The notes beneath the pieces were generated by a model. It was not told the DNA's origin, searched no databases, and saw only the letters and a list, made by a program, of their open reading frames with translations. Of a stretch of DNA of 64,000 bases, positions 24,323 through 36,377 are shown one piece after another. Made by a program: the position numbers and the translations under genes. Position 1 is the first letter of the stretch; the number at the start of each line of letters is the position of its first letter. This DNA is from Schizophyllum amplum (taxonomy: Eukaryota > Basidiomycota > Agaricomycetes > Agaricales > Schizophyllaceae). Where the stretch lies: the NCBI GenBank assembly GCA_007026445.1, contig VDMD01000025.1, positions 1 through 64,000 of the forward strand. Direction: 5' to 3'.

Positions 24323-25789
24323 GACGAGAGAGCGTCTGCTGGACGCTGAACGTTTCCTTTTCTTTATATGATCTATATCTTGACGCGCACCGTGTAACTT
24401 CATTGATAAACCACCATATCTTTCACCACCACCATTCCCATTCCCTTCCACTTGATTTGGTGCGCCGTCCTCATCCCCCCTTCCCAGTCCCCTCCCCCCC
24501 ACTCTCGTGTATGTCTCAAGTGCTGTCGACCTCGTATGTATCGGGCGGTGTCTCTGATGTCGTCTGCTCTCTCTACTCTATGTGATTATGCACCTACGAC
24601 GACGGATACTTTACGGTTCTCGTATTGCAATCTGAGCCAGTGTTTACTGTCCGCTTTTCGCTGTGATTGGTCGCGTGTATCGCATTCATGAGGCAAGTGC
24701 AGAGCTCAAGCTGAAGTGGGGGTTCCAGTCGAATGACCGCCGCGGAAGTGTGCTGCAGCTTCAAGCCATGGGAGAGCGTGGCGAGAGATCGATTCAGGCA
24801 GTCAGTCGGTCGAATGCCTTTGAGTACGTATGCATGTGCCAACGCGCACGTCGGGCTGGAGGGCCAACTGGTCACCGTGCATGGCTAGAGAAGGAGAGTT
24901 CTATGCTTATGGCAGGCTCTTGAGGATTGCTTGCAGGATGCTCAGACGCTGCCAGTTTGCTAAGTATGCAGTGCAATCAGGCGCCATGTAGTAAGTAATG
25001 TGCCATGGGAAGAGCATCTGACGACGTTGCGCTACACGGCCGCCTTGGAGGTTCTGCCTCAAGAACGATCTTGCGTCAGCCACTGACAGCGGCTCGCTGG
25101 TGGCTGGCACTCATGACTGCATAGTGTACAACGTCCTGCCGAGAGGGAAAGTCCAAAGTTGAACTGTTATCACGTGCTCGCGTGTTATTGATGCGTGTTT
25201 GCCCAAGAGCACAACTTTCCTGTCACCTTCCTTTTTCTGTTCCCTACCTCTCGATTTACTCTGGGCCTGACCTTGTGCTTTCCGAGACTGCGTCGCTCCA
25301 CGTTTGCGTGCGCAGACCGCGGCGTCCGAGCGCAGCGCAGACTCCAGATCTGAATAATCCTTCAAGCCAAGACTCGTGAACCGACATTTACCCAACGCGC
25401 CCGTCCTCTCGCCGCCCAGAGCTGCCAGAGCCACGCAGACAGAACAAGCGTCTCGATCTGGGGCGGCTAGCTGCGGGGTGGGATCCCCGGGACTTTTTCC
25501 CCAGACGATCAGCGATGATCTGCAAGTTAGGCGCTGGAAGGACTGAGAGCTGCCGGTACGTTGCTAGCTGCTCCAGCCACTCTTCCTCCTCATTACTGCT
25601 GCGACGCAGCAGCAGCTGAGCCCGTCCTCGGCGGAACATGCGACTTGGAGTTTACGTAAATGGACTATTATTCGACTGAACAACCGGGACGGGAATCCGG
25701 GGATCCATGTGCGGGGGACTGATGACATCGCGGACATAAAGTGCGGCGCCCGCGTCCGAGGCGCCTGCTCGGTTCTTGCCTGGCCCAGG
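24323..25789. other. Intergenic region, 1.5 kb
   Basis: This contains the 3' flank of the bZIP gene and the upstream region of the beta-glucosidase gene. Short ORFs occur on both strands with no protein-like character. I see no RNA gene or repeat. Confidence 0.5.
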
Positions 25790-25796
25790 TATAAAA
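25790..25796 (+). promoter_or_regulatory. TATA box of beta-glucosidase gene
   Basis: TATAAAA lies 51 bases before the ATG at 25841. This is typical spacing for a regulated fungal hydrolase gene. Confidence 0.65.
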
Positions 25797-25840
25797 CGCC
25801 AAGTCTGCAGCACGGACGACCGGGTCCAGCTCCTTCCACC

Positions 25841-28800
25841 ATGACACCCCTCAAGAGCAAGTTGCTTGTCATCGTGCTCGGCGCCCTGGCCGCTGCCCGT
25901 CCCGACGCGCGCCAGGTGACCGACTCCGAGCCCGTCTCGGCGTCCTCGACCCTACAGGCTCGGCCGAACCCTCGTCCGTCCTCTCTAGCACCGAGAGCTC
26001 GGCTGCGGTCTCCTCGAGCGCGTCCGGCATCGTCAGCTCGTGGAGGCCTCCTCGAGCGCTAGCGCCACTTTCTCCTCGCCCCAGTGTCAACCGCTTTGTC
26101 GTCCGTCCTGACTTCTGTGGCGGCCTCGATCACCACCACCGTTAGCGCTTCCAACTCGACGGTCACGTCGTCCGCTACGGCAGAGTCTTCTGCGGCATCA
26201 TCTCCAGAGACTACGACATCCCATACAATCACTCCCTCCATTATTCGTTCTCGCCCTTCCCCGCACCGACCTACGCGCCCATACCCGGTGTCTTCCCCGA
26301 GACCGATCCTTCCAGCCCGCCCGATGCGTACGCGCAGGATGTCATCCCAGATTTCTCGGCTGCATGGCTTGAGGCATGGGAAAAGCCCAGCAAAAGGTGC
26401 CATCCAGCCGCACGGCCTTCACATGTCACTGACGCACCACAGATCGCCGGCTATACACTGGAACAGAAGCTGAACGTTAGCACCGGCGTGGGGTGGGAGA
26501 ACGGCCCTTGCGTAGTACGTTGGATTACTGCCGCAGCAACTAGCGATGCTCATCTGACCTCTCTCAGGGCAACATCCCACCTATAAACGCGTCCGACGGC
26601 ACAGTTGACTTCCCTGGTCTCTGTCTCGAGGTGCGTTTATATGCACGTCGCTCGCTCGTCCCTGACCCGTGCTCATAGGACTCTCCCCTGGGTGTACGCT
26701 TCGGCGACTTTGTAACTGCGTTCCCGGCTGGAATCAATGCGGCGGCGACATGGAACCGCGGTCTCATCCGCTTGCGCGGCCTCTACATGGCTCGTGAGCA
26801 GGTCGCTAAGGGCATCAACGTTCAGCTCGGACCCATGATGAACATTGGGCGCGTTGCGCAGGGCGGCCGCAACTGGGAAGGCTTTGGCGCGGATCCGTAC
26901 TTGGCTGGCGAGTCTGCGTATGAGACGATTCTTGGCATGCAGGAGGGTGGTGTACAGGCATGCGCCAAGCATCTCATCAACAAGTGAGTGTCTACCTGTG
27001 GGCCTCGATCTACTTCGAGCTGACTGTTCCTTTCAGTGAACAGGAACACCACCGTACAATGTCAACCTCCGATGTCGACGACCGTACGGAGCATGAGATC
27101 TACGCACATCCCTTCTTGCGCAGTGTCATGGCCGGCGTGGCGAGCATCATGTGCAGTTACAGTAAGTGGATCATTCTCAGATCAACGAGTACGCGACTGA
27201 TATATCATACTAGATGGCATCAACGGAACCTATGCCTGCGAGAACGACAAGATTCTCAACGACGTGATCAAGCGCGAGTTCGGCTTCCAAGGCTGTGAGT
27301 CGGTGTGCTGTATGACGAGATGCCTGACTGATTTTCCCAGATATCATGTCTGACTGGGGTGCGACGATGTCCGCCATCTCTCCCATCGCCGGTTTAGATG
27401 TAAGTGAGGGTCAAGTTAGCCTCGTTCTTGACTGACGAAGGACTTCTCAGATGAGTATGCCTGGTGACGCGCAACTTGGCGGCGTCAGCTGGTCTGCAAA
27501 CCTGACCAACTACATCGAGAATGGCACAATTCCCGAATCTCGTATTGACGACATGGGTATGCACGCTGCATATAGCATATGGCGAAGGCTAATCCTTCTT
27601 TAGCCACCCGCATCCTGGCTTCCTGGTACTACCTCAAGCAAGATGACCCGTCCTTCCCTACCTCAGCGAACTTTGACGCCTTCCGTCCGGAGAACCAGGC
27701 AACGAATGACCACGTCGACGTGCAAGGTATGCTCTCGTCTGCAACTCTCCAGCAGGTGTGGCTGACATTTTCCCGGTCACAGAGGATCACTACAAACTCG
27801 TACGCGAGATGGGTGCGGGAAGCATCGTGCTACTCAAGAACGAGAGGGATGCTTGCCGCTCAAGAAGCCGCGCGCGCTCGTCCTCGTCGGCAGCGACGCC
27901 GGTCCTAGCAAGGTCGGCCCGAACCAGTTCGCTGACCAGGGCGGCAACGAAGGCATACTCGCGATGGGCTGGGGCTCCGGCACGGCGAACTTCACTTACC
28001 TGATCTCGCCGCTGGAGGCCATTCAAGCTCGCGCGCGCAAGGACAGGACGACGGTGTCGTGGATCTTGGACGATTTCAACCTTCCGCTGGCTGGTAATAT
28101 GGCGAAGCGCGTGGAGACGATGGCGCCTGGGCAGAATGCTGCGCTTGTCTTCCTCAATTCCGACTCGGGTGAGCAGTACATCACGGTCGACGGGAATGAG
28201 GGCGATAGGTGGGCTTTGCTTTGCATGTACCGCGGGATCTCATGCTGACGATCTTTTCAGGAAGAACCTCACGGCATGGCATGGCGGTGACGATCTCGTT
28301 CTTGCGGTCGCTGCTCAGAACAACAATACTATCGTCGTCGTGCATAGCGTAGGCCCCCTCATTCTCGAGCCTTGGATTGAGCACGAGAACGTTACTGCAG
28401 TACGTAACACCTTGCTGTTATCGTACTTCATCTGCTTACTCGCATGCAGGTCCTTTGGGCTGGCCTTCCTGGACAGGAGGCCGGCAACTCTCTTGCGGAT
28501 GTGTTATACGGCAAATGGAACCCGTCTGGTCGCCTTCCGTACACCATCGCGAAGCAACCGGAGGATTACGGCACTGGGCTCATTCTGGGCGGCGCGGATA
28601 CTGACTTCTTGGACATCCCGTACACCGAGGGGTACGTCGACCTCCTCATTATGTGGCATAATGCTGACGATGACCTAGCCTCTTGGTTGACTACCGTCGT
28701 TTCGATTCCGTAAGTGCTCTCTATGCCATGCCCCATGTCGTTGCTGATGGACTTCGATAGTACAACATTACCCCGCGCTTCGAGTTCGGCTTCGGGCTGA

Positions 28801-29352
28801 GCTACACGGACTTCGAGTACTCTAATCTGGAGATTACGCCCGTCGAGATGCCGGATGGCACGGATCAAGACCTCGTAGACGCGTGGACGGCTGGACAGGC
28901 GAGCCCGATTGCGCAGGGCTCGTCCGCAGCGCTGTGGCTCCACCGGCCGGCCTTCACCGTGGAGTTCGATGTGCAGAACACTGGCGATATGCACGGCGGT
29001 GAGGTGAGTTGAAGAAGCGACGACTCAGCGCGGCCAGCGATGTTCATGGTGTTGCAGATCCCGCAGCTGTACGTGAACCACCCAGCGTCATCTGGCGAGC
29101 CGCCATCTATCCTCAAGGGCTTCACAAACATCGATATGCACCCTGGCCAGACCAAGCATGTCTCCATGCCGATCTCGAGGTGCGTCTGCAGCGAATGGCT
29201 CGCCGTGCGTTTTCATCTGACTGTTCCAAAGGTATGACCTGTCCATCTGGGATACGGTCTCGCAGGGATGGGCGAAGCCGAACGGGACCATCAGCCTGAC
29301 AGTTGGCGCGAGCAGCCGCGACGGGCGATTGAACGCGGAAATCGCGCTCTAA
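25841..29352 (+). CDS. GH3 beta-glucosidase, secreted, with Ser/Thr-rich N-terminal region
   Basis: The enzyme hydrolyses cellobiose and other beta-glucosides outside the cell. A signal peptide (LLVIVLGALAAARPDA) is followed by a long Ser/Thr-rich segment (STALSSVLTSVAASITTTVS), then a linker (IPGVFPETDPSSPPDAYAQD) and the GH3 domains. Landmarks are GVGWENGPCVGNIPP, GINVQLGPMMNIGRVAQGG, QACAKHLINNEQEHHR, GYIMSDWGAT with the nucleophile Asp, GLDMSMPGD, and in the second domain VLWAGLPGQEAGNSLADVLY and FGFGLSYTDFEYS. A fibronectin-III-like end finishes at TAA 29350-29352. There are many short introns. Frame breaks near 25955, 26040, 26384-26387 and 27845-27849 each look like single missing bases in short runs. 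Confidence 0.93.
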
Positions 29353-30215
29353 TCAGCACCATTTCTGGCGTCCCGGAAGCTTGATCGAGATCTATCGCGG
29401 ATGCCTCATCAAAGGGAGGTAACGAACGTTGAACGTTGAACCCTTACGCGCACGCTTCTTGTCTAGTTACTTCATGAACTACGAACACGAAACACTTACT
29501 TACCAAGATGTACAAATATCTACTTTACTCGTGCCCTTGGTTAACGTCTGAAAGACCTGCGGGAGGAGGCCTTCAATATCGTCTCGGCGAAAGGGAGGCA
29601 GATACAGTGATCCAATGAAGTTGCGCCACATTTCTGTCTTGATGTCTTTGCCTCACAATGGCATTTTCATTATTTCTGTCCCCCCTCGCGCCGGCATTTC
29701 TTGGACGAACATTGTTCACGTGGATCCACGTGATTTGCGTGTCTCCCGATCGCTCGACGCTGAATGCGAATCTGCGAATCCCCCGCATCCTTACCTTCGT
29801 TGTTCATTCGCGTCACCTCTGAATTGAAGATTGCTGCAACATCTGTTCCTACACTTATGGCTCTAGTGGGATGGCTGCACTTCGTGCAATGTCAACATGT
29901 TCATGCGCAGCTAGGCCAAAGACAAGCTAGTACGTCGTGCTCTTCAATGAACGGAGTTAATGGTACGCGTGATAGACATGACTGTCAAAGTCGCTGCAGC
30001 TCACGGCTATAAGTACTAGCGTCCACTCATGATCAGCCTCTACGCTGAAATGCAACTCCGAGGACGCGGTGATCAAGTTGACTCGTGATGCGTATAACGC
30101 GGCGAGCACGCAATGAGAGAATACGAAGATGTTACTTCCTCTCACTCGCTGGTTTGTCACTGCCGCTGTCCCTCTTCACATCGATTATTGGCTCAATACT
30201 CCTGCTTTGCGAGCT
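29353..30215. other. Intergenic region
   Basis: No convincing coding frame, RNA gene or repeat is seen between the beta-glucosidase and glyoxalase-like genes. Confidence 0.5.
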
Positions 30216-31233
30216 ATGTCCCCTTCTACAGCTACCAACATACTCGATCACCTCGTCCATCTGGCACCATCCGTCCAGGATGCTACCAAAAGCCTGAGCG
30301 ATCTTGGGTTCAGGTGCGTGCCCATTGGTTTCATATCGTCAGTATGGGATTGACGTCTCTAGTGTTCTTCCAGGCGGCTCACACGTCGATGGCCTCACCG
30401 AGAACGCACTCATCGTAACCCATCACCTCTTCCGGTTCCTGTCAATGCTTGACCCCTCATTCAGGTCTTCTCCGACGGCGCCTACATTGAGCTCATCTCC
30501 TTTGTTCACGAGCCCTCCTACTACCCACCCGGTTCTCCTGAGCGCGCAGCGCGCGAGCAGCACCGCTTTGCTGGTAAGCTTGACGGCTGGATCGACTATG
30601 GCTTCCTCGGCAATGGCGCTTTGTTACCACCCGACCGCGTTTCCGACATCGTAAACGCGCGCGCGAGTGCGCACGGTGCTGAACCGATCTACGAGGCTGA
30701 GGTGCCGGGTGGACGGACGCGCCCCGACGGCGTGCGGCTGGACTGGGCGATCACGCCCGGGCGCGAGAGGGACCTATACGGGATTCTGCCATTCTTCTGT
30801 GGTGATATTACGGACAGAGCGCTGCGGGTCGGTGTTTTTCAAACGTGTTGGCTTCCTCAACGAGTACTCAGGCGAGCCCTAGGTTCCTTCTTCCGCGAAC
30901 AAGATTGTACACCCCGTGGGCGCGCAGGGCATTTCGGGCGTGCGGGTTGTTGTCGACGAGGCGAGCTTCGATGCGCGCAAGGCGCAGTTTACGGATATTA
31001 TAGGCGCGGACGCGCAAGATATCGCTGCGCACACAGTGCATTTTCCGCTTGCAAAGGCAGTTGGCGGGGTCGTGAATGGGACGCTAATACTCAGTACACC
31101 TGTGAACGAACTGGAGCGGGAATTTCTCCAGACCAAAGGTTCGGGACTGTATGAGGTACAGATTCGGGTGGACAGTGGACGCGGCGGGTCAGCGGAGACG
31201 CCATTCGGGCGCATCAAGTGGGATGCAGCTTGA
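30216..31233 (+). CDS. Glyoxalase-like domain protein (Glyoxalase_3 type)
   Basis: The protein starts MSPSTATNILDHLVHLAPSV and has the family pattern DHLVH...LGFSVLPGGSHVDGLTENAL...FSDGAYIELISFV. Three introns fit. One from 30311 ends at TAG near 30360. One runs about 30417-30463. One of 55 bases (about 30830-30884) joins DITDRALR to VPSSANKIVHPVGAQGIS. Without that last intron there would be an apparent stop, so the gene is intact. The remainder (GVRVVVDEASFDARKAQFTD) matches the second half of the domain. About 270 residues, cytosolic, no signal peptide. The substrate is unknown, and the family name reflects the vicinal-oxygen-chelate fold, not a proven reaction. Confidence 0.82.
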
Positions 31234-31289
31234 GTATATAGTAAGTCAATGACGGCCTTCATCGCATCTGCTAACGCATAAGTAGGCAG

Positions 31290-32426
31290 TGTATAGCCGC
31301 TTGGCAGTCGCACATTTTGTCAGTACTCAATCTGAAATGTGGAAAAGAAACCTCTCTTCCCCTTGTCATCATCGATCCGACTCGGGAAGTGGATCAGGGT
31401 CGCTCGTAAAGATAAATGAGCAACAAGCTGGCAGGGCGTTCAGAGCAGCAAGTCAGTGGCGGCCGAGGATGGACGAACGGACTTTCCACCACGATGATCA
31501 GGCTATCCAACTCGACGGGCGTACTGGAACTTACATAAGTATCTCCCGAGACTTTATGACCGAAAAAGGCAACTTCGATATCTTGTCAGCAGCGACCCTG
31601 AGCTTCGCGTGCGGCGGCGACGCTTGTGGAACAGCGAGCTCATGGGGTAAGTCCCGTTTGCCGTGTGTGTTGTCAAGAACGCTGATGAGAGTACAGGGCC
31701 GCGGCCAACGCGGCGACGATAGTAGAGATTCGAGGGCAGGAAAAATGAAACCAGTCTTGCTTTGTTCAGCGGATGGACACCAGATATGGCAGGACAATCA
31801 GAAAGAGTTGAGAAAGAAGGTTTTGGAAAGAGAGGCCCCGGGGTTCTCATCTATGACTTCAGCCGGTACGCTGGAAGACCGGAGTGACGCCACCTAGACC
31901 TCAGCAAACGCTCGCGTCCTCACTGGAGGATGCTCCTCTCAGCGCGGATGGCCCCTCCTCTCTCAACGTCAAGCTCGGTACCATACATTTGGTGAGTGCT
32001 CGACGCCAGCGTGAGTTGCGGACGTCTCTGATGCTCTCGCATATTAGCCGAGCGGTCTGCGGTGGCACAAGCTAAGACCTACATGGCACGTGCTACGTCT
32101 TGCTATGCATGTTACCATCTCGGGCGAACTCAGCGCATCAAAGAAGCCCGCTGTATACTGGGGAACCCTCATCGGGGTTCATACGCATCGTCTCGCTGTC
32201 CTCCACTTGGACGGAGTACATGCGAGAGGTTGCTGCCGACAATGTGGCAGCGCAGCCAGTCATGAGTTATCTATGCCCGCTCGAACCAGGCTCAAACGTC
32301 CCCTTTGAGGCCCGAAGTGGAACAAAGAGCACCGGCTCAACGATGGAGCGAATGGCCCGTGCGCGGTTGGTGAATGCAGCACGACGGTCAGAGACGGTCA
32401 GTCGGTCCGATCATAATCGAATCTGA
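31290..32426 (+). CDS. Possible multi-exon gene, unrecognised
   Basis: The region has two well-formed introns (about 31646-31695 and 31991-32048). Protein-like stretches occur in changing frames: ALFSGWTPDMAGQSERVEKE and GVLIYDFSRYAGRPE (31750-31890), then SLSSTWTEYMREVAADNVAA and PVMSYLCPLEPGSNVPFEA (32190-32310). They would connect if a base is missing in the AAAAA run at 31741-31745 and elsewhere. I recognise no family. It may equally be an untranslated or degenerate transcript. Confidence 0.3.
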
Positions 32427-32549
32427 GCTCGCGGATCTGGAAATGGCTCTCTTGTTAACACGTTCAGGTTCGCCGCAATAAAAGCATGGTCATCCAGCGG
32501 GGCGCCGGGCCACGTTCCCCGGCGCGGGCTGCTCTTTCTCTCTCCCGTC

Positions 32550-33996
32550 ATGACCTCCTCGCCCCCCGCTGACCGCCGCAAGCTCATGTCTGTCTGGCGT
32601 GTCCCGCTACGGTCTCGCGCCGCCCCTACAGCGGCGCCGGCGTCTTCTTCGCAGGTCTTCACGCCTAACGGGGACCCTGGAGAGGAAGAGGAACATATCC
32701 CGCGACCATCGAATGCTTTCATGATTTTTCGCCGGTGGTACGCCAAAAAGCATGCTGGCGAGGCGGGTGGCGCACTCTCGCGTCGCGCAGGTGATGCGTG
32801 GAGAGCGCTCTCGATCCCTGATCGCGCAGAGTGGGAGGAGCAGGCCGAGAGCGAAAAGCAGGAGCACGCACGGCGATATCCTAACTGGCGCTATCGTCCC
32901 CGACGCCGCGCACAGGTTCAAGGCCCTCCCCACTTGAAGCCCACCGAGCTGCCGCCACATGGGCTTGGCAAGCGTGCGCTTTCTATGCCTGTGCCACCGG
33001 ATCGTCCTCCGCGGGCTGCAAGGACACGGCGCGCACTGTCGGACGCTGCTGCATCGACTGCCTATGTGCAGACATATCCAGCGCGGTCAGCGACATATTA
33101 CGTGCCTGAGGAAGCTGAAGAGCCGCAAGATGCTCAGGTACGCTCTACCCTTTGCTTACCGCGAACGTATAGTGACGCGCCATGCAGCAGTCTTCGTCCT
33201 CTTCGGCGGAAGTCACTTCAACGTCTGTGCGATCGGCCACCGAAGGGCCCTGGAAAGATTCCGTACTGCAAGTACATCTAGCGCTCCCGCCGCCTCTCTT
33301 GTCTCTCCACTAGCTGCAGTGCAACACTCATGGGAGAGCTTCAACCAGTGGCGACCTCTGCCCCAGGCGAGTGCGCGATCGCCTTGGAATACCTCCGCGG
33401 ATGCTATGGGCCAAGCGACGTGGCAATCTACCTCCGCGGATCCATCTCGCCCCGATACATCGTGCCCCGCGGCGGCACCAGATGCCTACTCCAACAGCAT
33501 CCCTGCGGCGACGTCGTGGCTACCGGGCACGAACACATCGGTTTTCAATGCGTACGGCTGCACAGACACCACTGTCAGCGAGCACATGCCGTCATACTTG
33601 ACTACTACTGCGACGTCGACGCTCTACCCATCTCCGCCAATGCCACGAACTCCATATGCAGAGCATCCGCCAGCTGCCGCATATCACGACCAAAACATCG
33701 CGCCCCAGGCCTCGAACCATGTATTCCAGTATGCTCAGGAGCAGCAGATAGCGGCTTACGACGAGTACTATCATGCTCAGCGAGCTTCCTCGTATGAGCA
33801 GCAGTATGGCCACGAGGAGCAGATCCGTGTGCCCTCTTACGACGAACAGATGCTCGCCCTTGCCGAGTATGAGGAAGGCCTGCGTCGACATTCTCTTGTC
33901 TCGCCAGGCGAGCAACAGGAGTACTTCAACCTTTACGGCGACGTCCAATACGACGTCGACTATACCAACTTCGACTCTAGGCTACACCATCGTTGA
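32550..33996 (+). CDS. HMG-box transcription factor
   Basis: A single HMG box lies at about residues 48-120: IPRPSNAFMIFRRWYAKKH, then AWRALSIPDRAEWEEQAESE, ending with the basic tail RYPNWRYRPRRR. This tail is typical of the sequence-specific SOX/MATA class, not of the non-specific HMGB class. The rest is Ser/Pro/Tyr/Gln-rich and disordered (FQYAQEQQIAAYDEYYHAQ). An intron starts at 33138. The exact acceptor is uncertain, and the frame changes once near 33250, probably through a missing base. The stop is TGA at 33994-33996. Related fungal proteins act in mating and sexual development. No mating-type genes flank it, so a general developmental regulator is the safer call. Confidence 0.8.
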
Positions 33997-34341
33997 TTTC
34001 GTGTCTCCGCCGTGTATACCATCTTCCTTGTTCTCTATCGGCGGAGCGAGGCCAGTCCTTCGTCAGATCTTTGCGTGCACACGTACCCTCACTCACTTTC
34101 CTTACCCACTATATGTAAGCCAACCCTTCTTTCGTGTTTATGCCCTCGAGCACATCTTTGTAGCTATACAGCCTCTGTAGACTCGTTCGTGTATCATCTT
34201 TTCGTCTGCTTATAACCATATTTGTTACAAACACAGGAAAACCCGCGAATGCCCGTCAATCTTTCCTGAATCTGCCCTGTTCTGAAAAGGCCAGGTGTGC
34301 TGGTCGTATTGGTGTCTTCGCACTACATTGTATGTTTTAAG
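33997..34341. other. Convergent 3' intergenic region
   Basis: This is an AT-richer stretch between the 3' ends of the HMG-box and 7-TM genes. Nothing else is visible. Confidence 0.5.
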
Positions 34342-35762
34342 TCAACAGCTCCTATCCGCCTGTGATCGAGCAACGAGCGAGATGTCCTCCGGCCGGGATT
34401 CCGACTCAGAGAACAGCAATCCAGGTAGGTCGTGCGTGGTGATCGCGGTGCCGGCCCATTCCTCGTCTTCTGGAGGTGGTGAACTGCCGGAATTGAACCG
34501 CAATGACGGTAAGTTGCGCCCTTCATTGTACGTCCTCGACTTTGATGCGTCTCGCTGCTGCATGGATACCGCAAGGACGACAAAAGTAGGGTAGATGCCC
34601 TGTACATATGTGAGCAGTGAGCACCCAATATTCATGGCCCATAGCGACTTAAACGCACCGCGAGGGTGTGGAAAGCCTTGTCCACGATTCCGTACGCGTT
34701 GAATGAGTTCGTGGGCGCCAATAGGTTGATCGCGAGGCTGACGATCTGATAGAAAGACGGTCAGTGCAGCGGACAGTCCAGGCATGACCTTGGTGCGTAC
34801 CCAAACCGCGCAGTAGATCAGCCCAGACTCGAGGAGGAGCATTAAGACCCCTTCCACGCCATTTCTTTTGGACCAGGGTCCCAGGGAGGCGCGAACGTCG
34901 CGACGGTAGATCCTGCGTGCTGTCTCAGCATATACCAGAGCTCAGTGGGAAGTTAGTTGCGCACCATACTTGTATACCAACGAGAACAGTGGCGAATACG
35001 TTCGTGATGAGCAGTGGCAAAGTGATCATAAGCGTACGAATCGCCGATGCGCCGGTCCAGATACTCTTCACCGCCCAGACGCCGTCTACGATCGCTCCAG
35101 CTGAAGGACCATAATTTGAAAGGGGAAGGCGACTGATCGAGAAGTAGCTCACACAGACTACACGCCATGCTGATTGAAAGCAGTCCTCGTGCAATGCGAC
35201 TATGTGGCCACAGAACCCATGCTCTCCAAACGACTATGGCGTCGCTGAGAAGGTACTGAATGAAGGATCAGAACTGGGTCTTGAGAGAGAACGACAAGTT
35301 GAGACGCACGTTTACGCGGTAGCTAACTGCGAGCGTGACGTATAGCCGATAGAACAGTATCTTGATATCAGGAGGGCTGACCTCGAAGGTTGGCATTTGT
35401 AGCAGATAGAGAATTGCGTCAACGGCTGCGCCGGTAGTGGAAGAGATGAATAAGGCGATAATCGCCATCATGAGAATCCATGCCCTTCCCTCTTTACGGC
35501 TGTAAGATGGTGGTTAGTTTCTATTTTTCAGCTTCAGGGAACTCAAGGCTCACGCTAACGCGGCAGCTGCAGCAAGAAAGAGTGCGACCTGGACGCCTTG
35601 AGCGCAAGGATTTGTCAGCGCACAAGTAAACTTGAGTGGCACGGGTTCAAAGAGCATACCATAGAAGACGAAGTCAACTGCGATCTCTAGGATAATACTT
35701 TGTAGCGCTGCTACGTTGCTTGAGGACAGAGGCTGCGAAATTGGCGCGCGATCGTTGATCAT
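34342..35762 (-). CDS. Seven-transmembrane protein of the Agaricomycete-expanded family
   Basis: The protein starts MINDRAPISQPLSSSNVAAL at 35762. Once several introns are removed, hydrophobic segments follow: IILEIAVDFVFYGMLF, VQVALFLAAAAALA, ILMMAIIALFISSTTGAAVD, LSDAIVVWRAWVLW-type, TLMITLPLLITNVFATVLVG, VLMLLLESGLIYCAVWIVSL and GIYPTFVVLAVSMQQ. The motif DAIVVWRAWVLW and the final YPTFVVLAVSM helix are typical of an abundant, uncharacterised 7-TM family in mushrooms and polypores. A disordered acidic C-tail ends ARSQADRSC. It is not a Ste3-type pheromone receptor by any motif I can see. The function is unknown. Confidence 0.75.
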
Positions 35763-36107
35763 GGTTGGGAGCGAAGTGGCTTAGAGCGCCCTAGAGCGCC
35801 CAAGCTACCTTGCTTGAGGCCTTATAAGGGCGCTCTGTGCGATGATCACAGTGATAGTGTCGCAGACTACGGCGCTTCGCAGCCACCGGAGGACAATTAG
35901 CTATTATGGCAGGGCCGCAATTAGGTGAGTACGCTTGAGGCTTGAGAGCAGAAGAACAAGGGGACCTATCCAACCTTGACTTACGGCTGAACAGTCACCG
36001 ACGGAGCGCTTGTAAAGGAGATTCAGTTTGAAGCCACGGAAGAGACGGAATATCCTGCTTTCGGGCATGGGGACAATTTAAATGTTCCAAGAATGCGCAA
36101 TACCAGG
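35763..36107. other. Intergenic region
   Basis: 5' flank of the 7-TM gene. No feature is seen. Confidence 0.5.
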
Positions 36108-36377
36108 TCAGAGGTCGAATGGTGGTCGTAATAAGCAAACTGCTTTTCCGCTCTGATAAACACAGGCAAAGTCGCGATCAGAGCGGCAGGTGCCGAACTT
36201 CGGCCCTGTCACGAAGTTGGCCTTGCGCTCATCTACTGATCCAGCCAGGATCCAGCGCTCATCGGAATCCTTCTTAAACACCTCCAGGTTTCCAATCGCT
36301 GGAATGGCGTCCAACGCCGTCCTAATGCACGTCTCGGACAAGTGCTGCACATTGCACGGTGCATTACCGCTGCCTGG
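36108..36377 (-). CDS. Possible exon of a small Cys-containing protein
   Basis: An open frame behind a good acceptor (...GTTCAGCTTAG) reads protein-like: PCNVQHLSETCIRTALDAIP, then NLEVFKKDSDERWILAGSVD and TCRSDRDFACVYQSGKAVCL. It ends in a stop at 36108. Five spaced Cys residues suggest a small, possibly secreted, disulphide-bonded protein. No start or signal peptide could be found upstream, so this may be a remnant or a single exon. The family is not recognised. Confidence 0.3.
   Translation of the reverse strand, partial: PGSGNAPCNVQHLSETCIRTALDAIPAIGNLEVFKKDSDERWILAGSVDERKANFVTGPKFGTCRSDRDFACVYQSGKAVCLLRPPFDL

Noticed and set aside
30830..30886. In-frame stop and frameshift in the glyoxalase-like gene
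   Set aside because: A 55-base GT..AG intron removes both and restores a normal junction.
32550..35762. HMG-box gene next to a 7-TM gene as a mating-type locus
   Set aside because: The 7-TM protein lacks Ste3 features and belongs to a common expanded family. No homeodomain pair or pheromone precursor is present.
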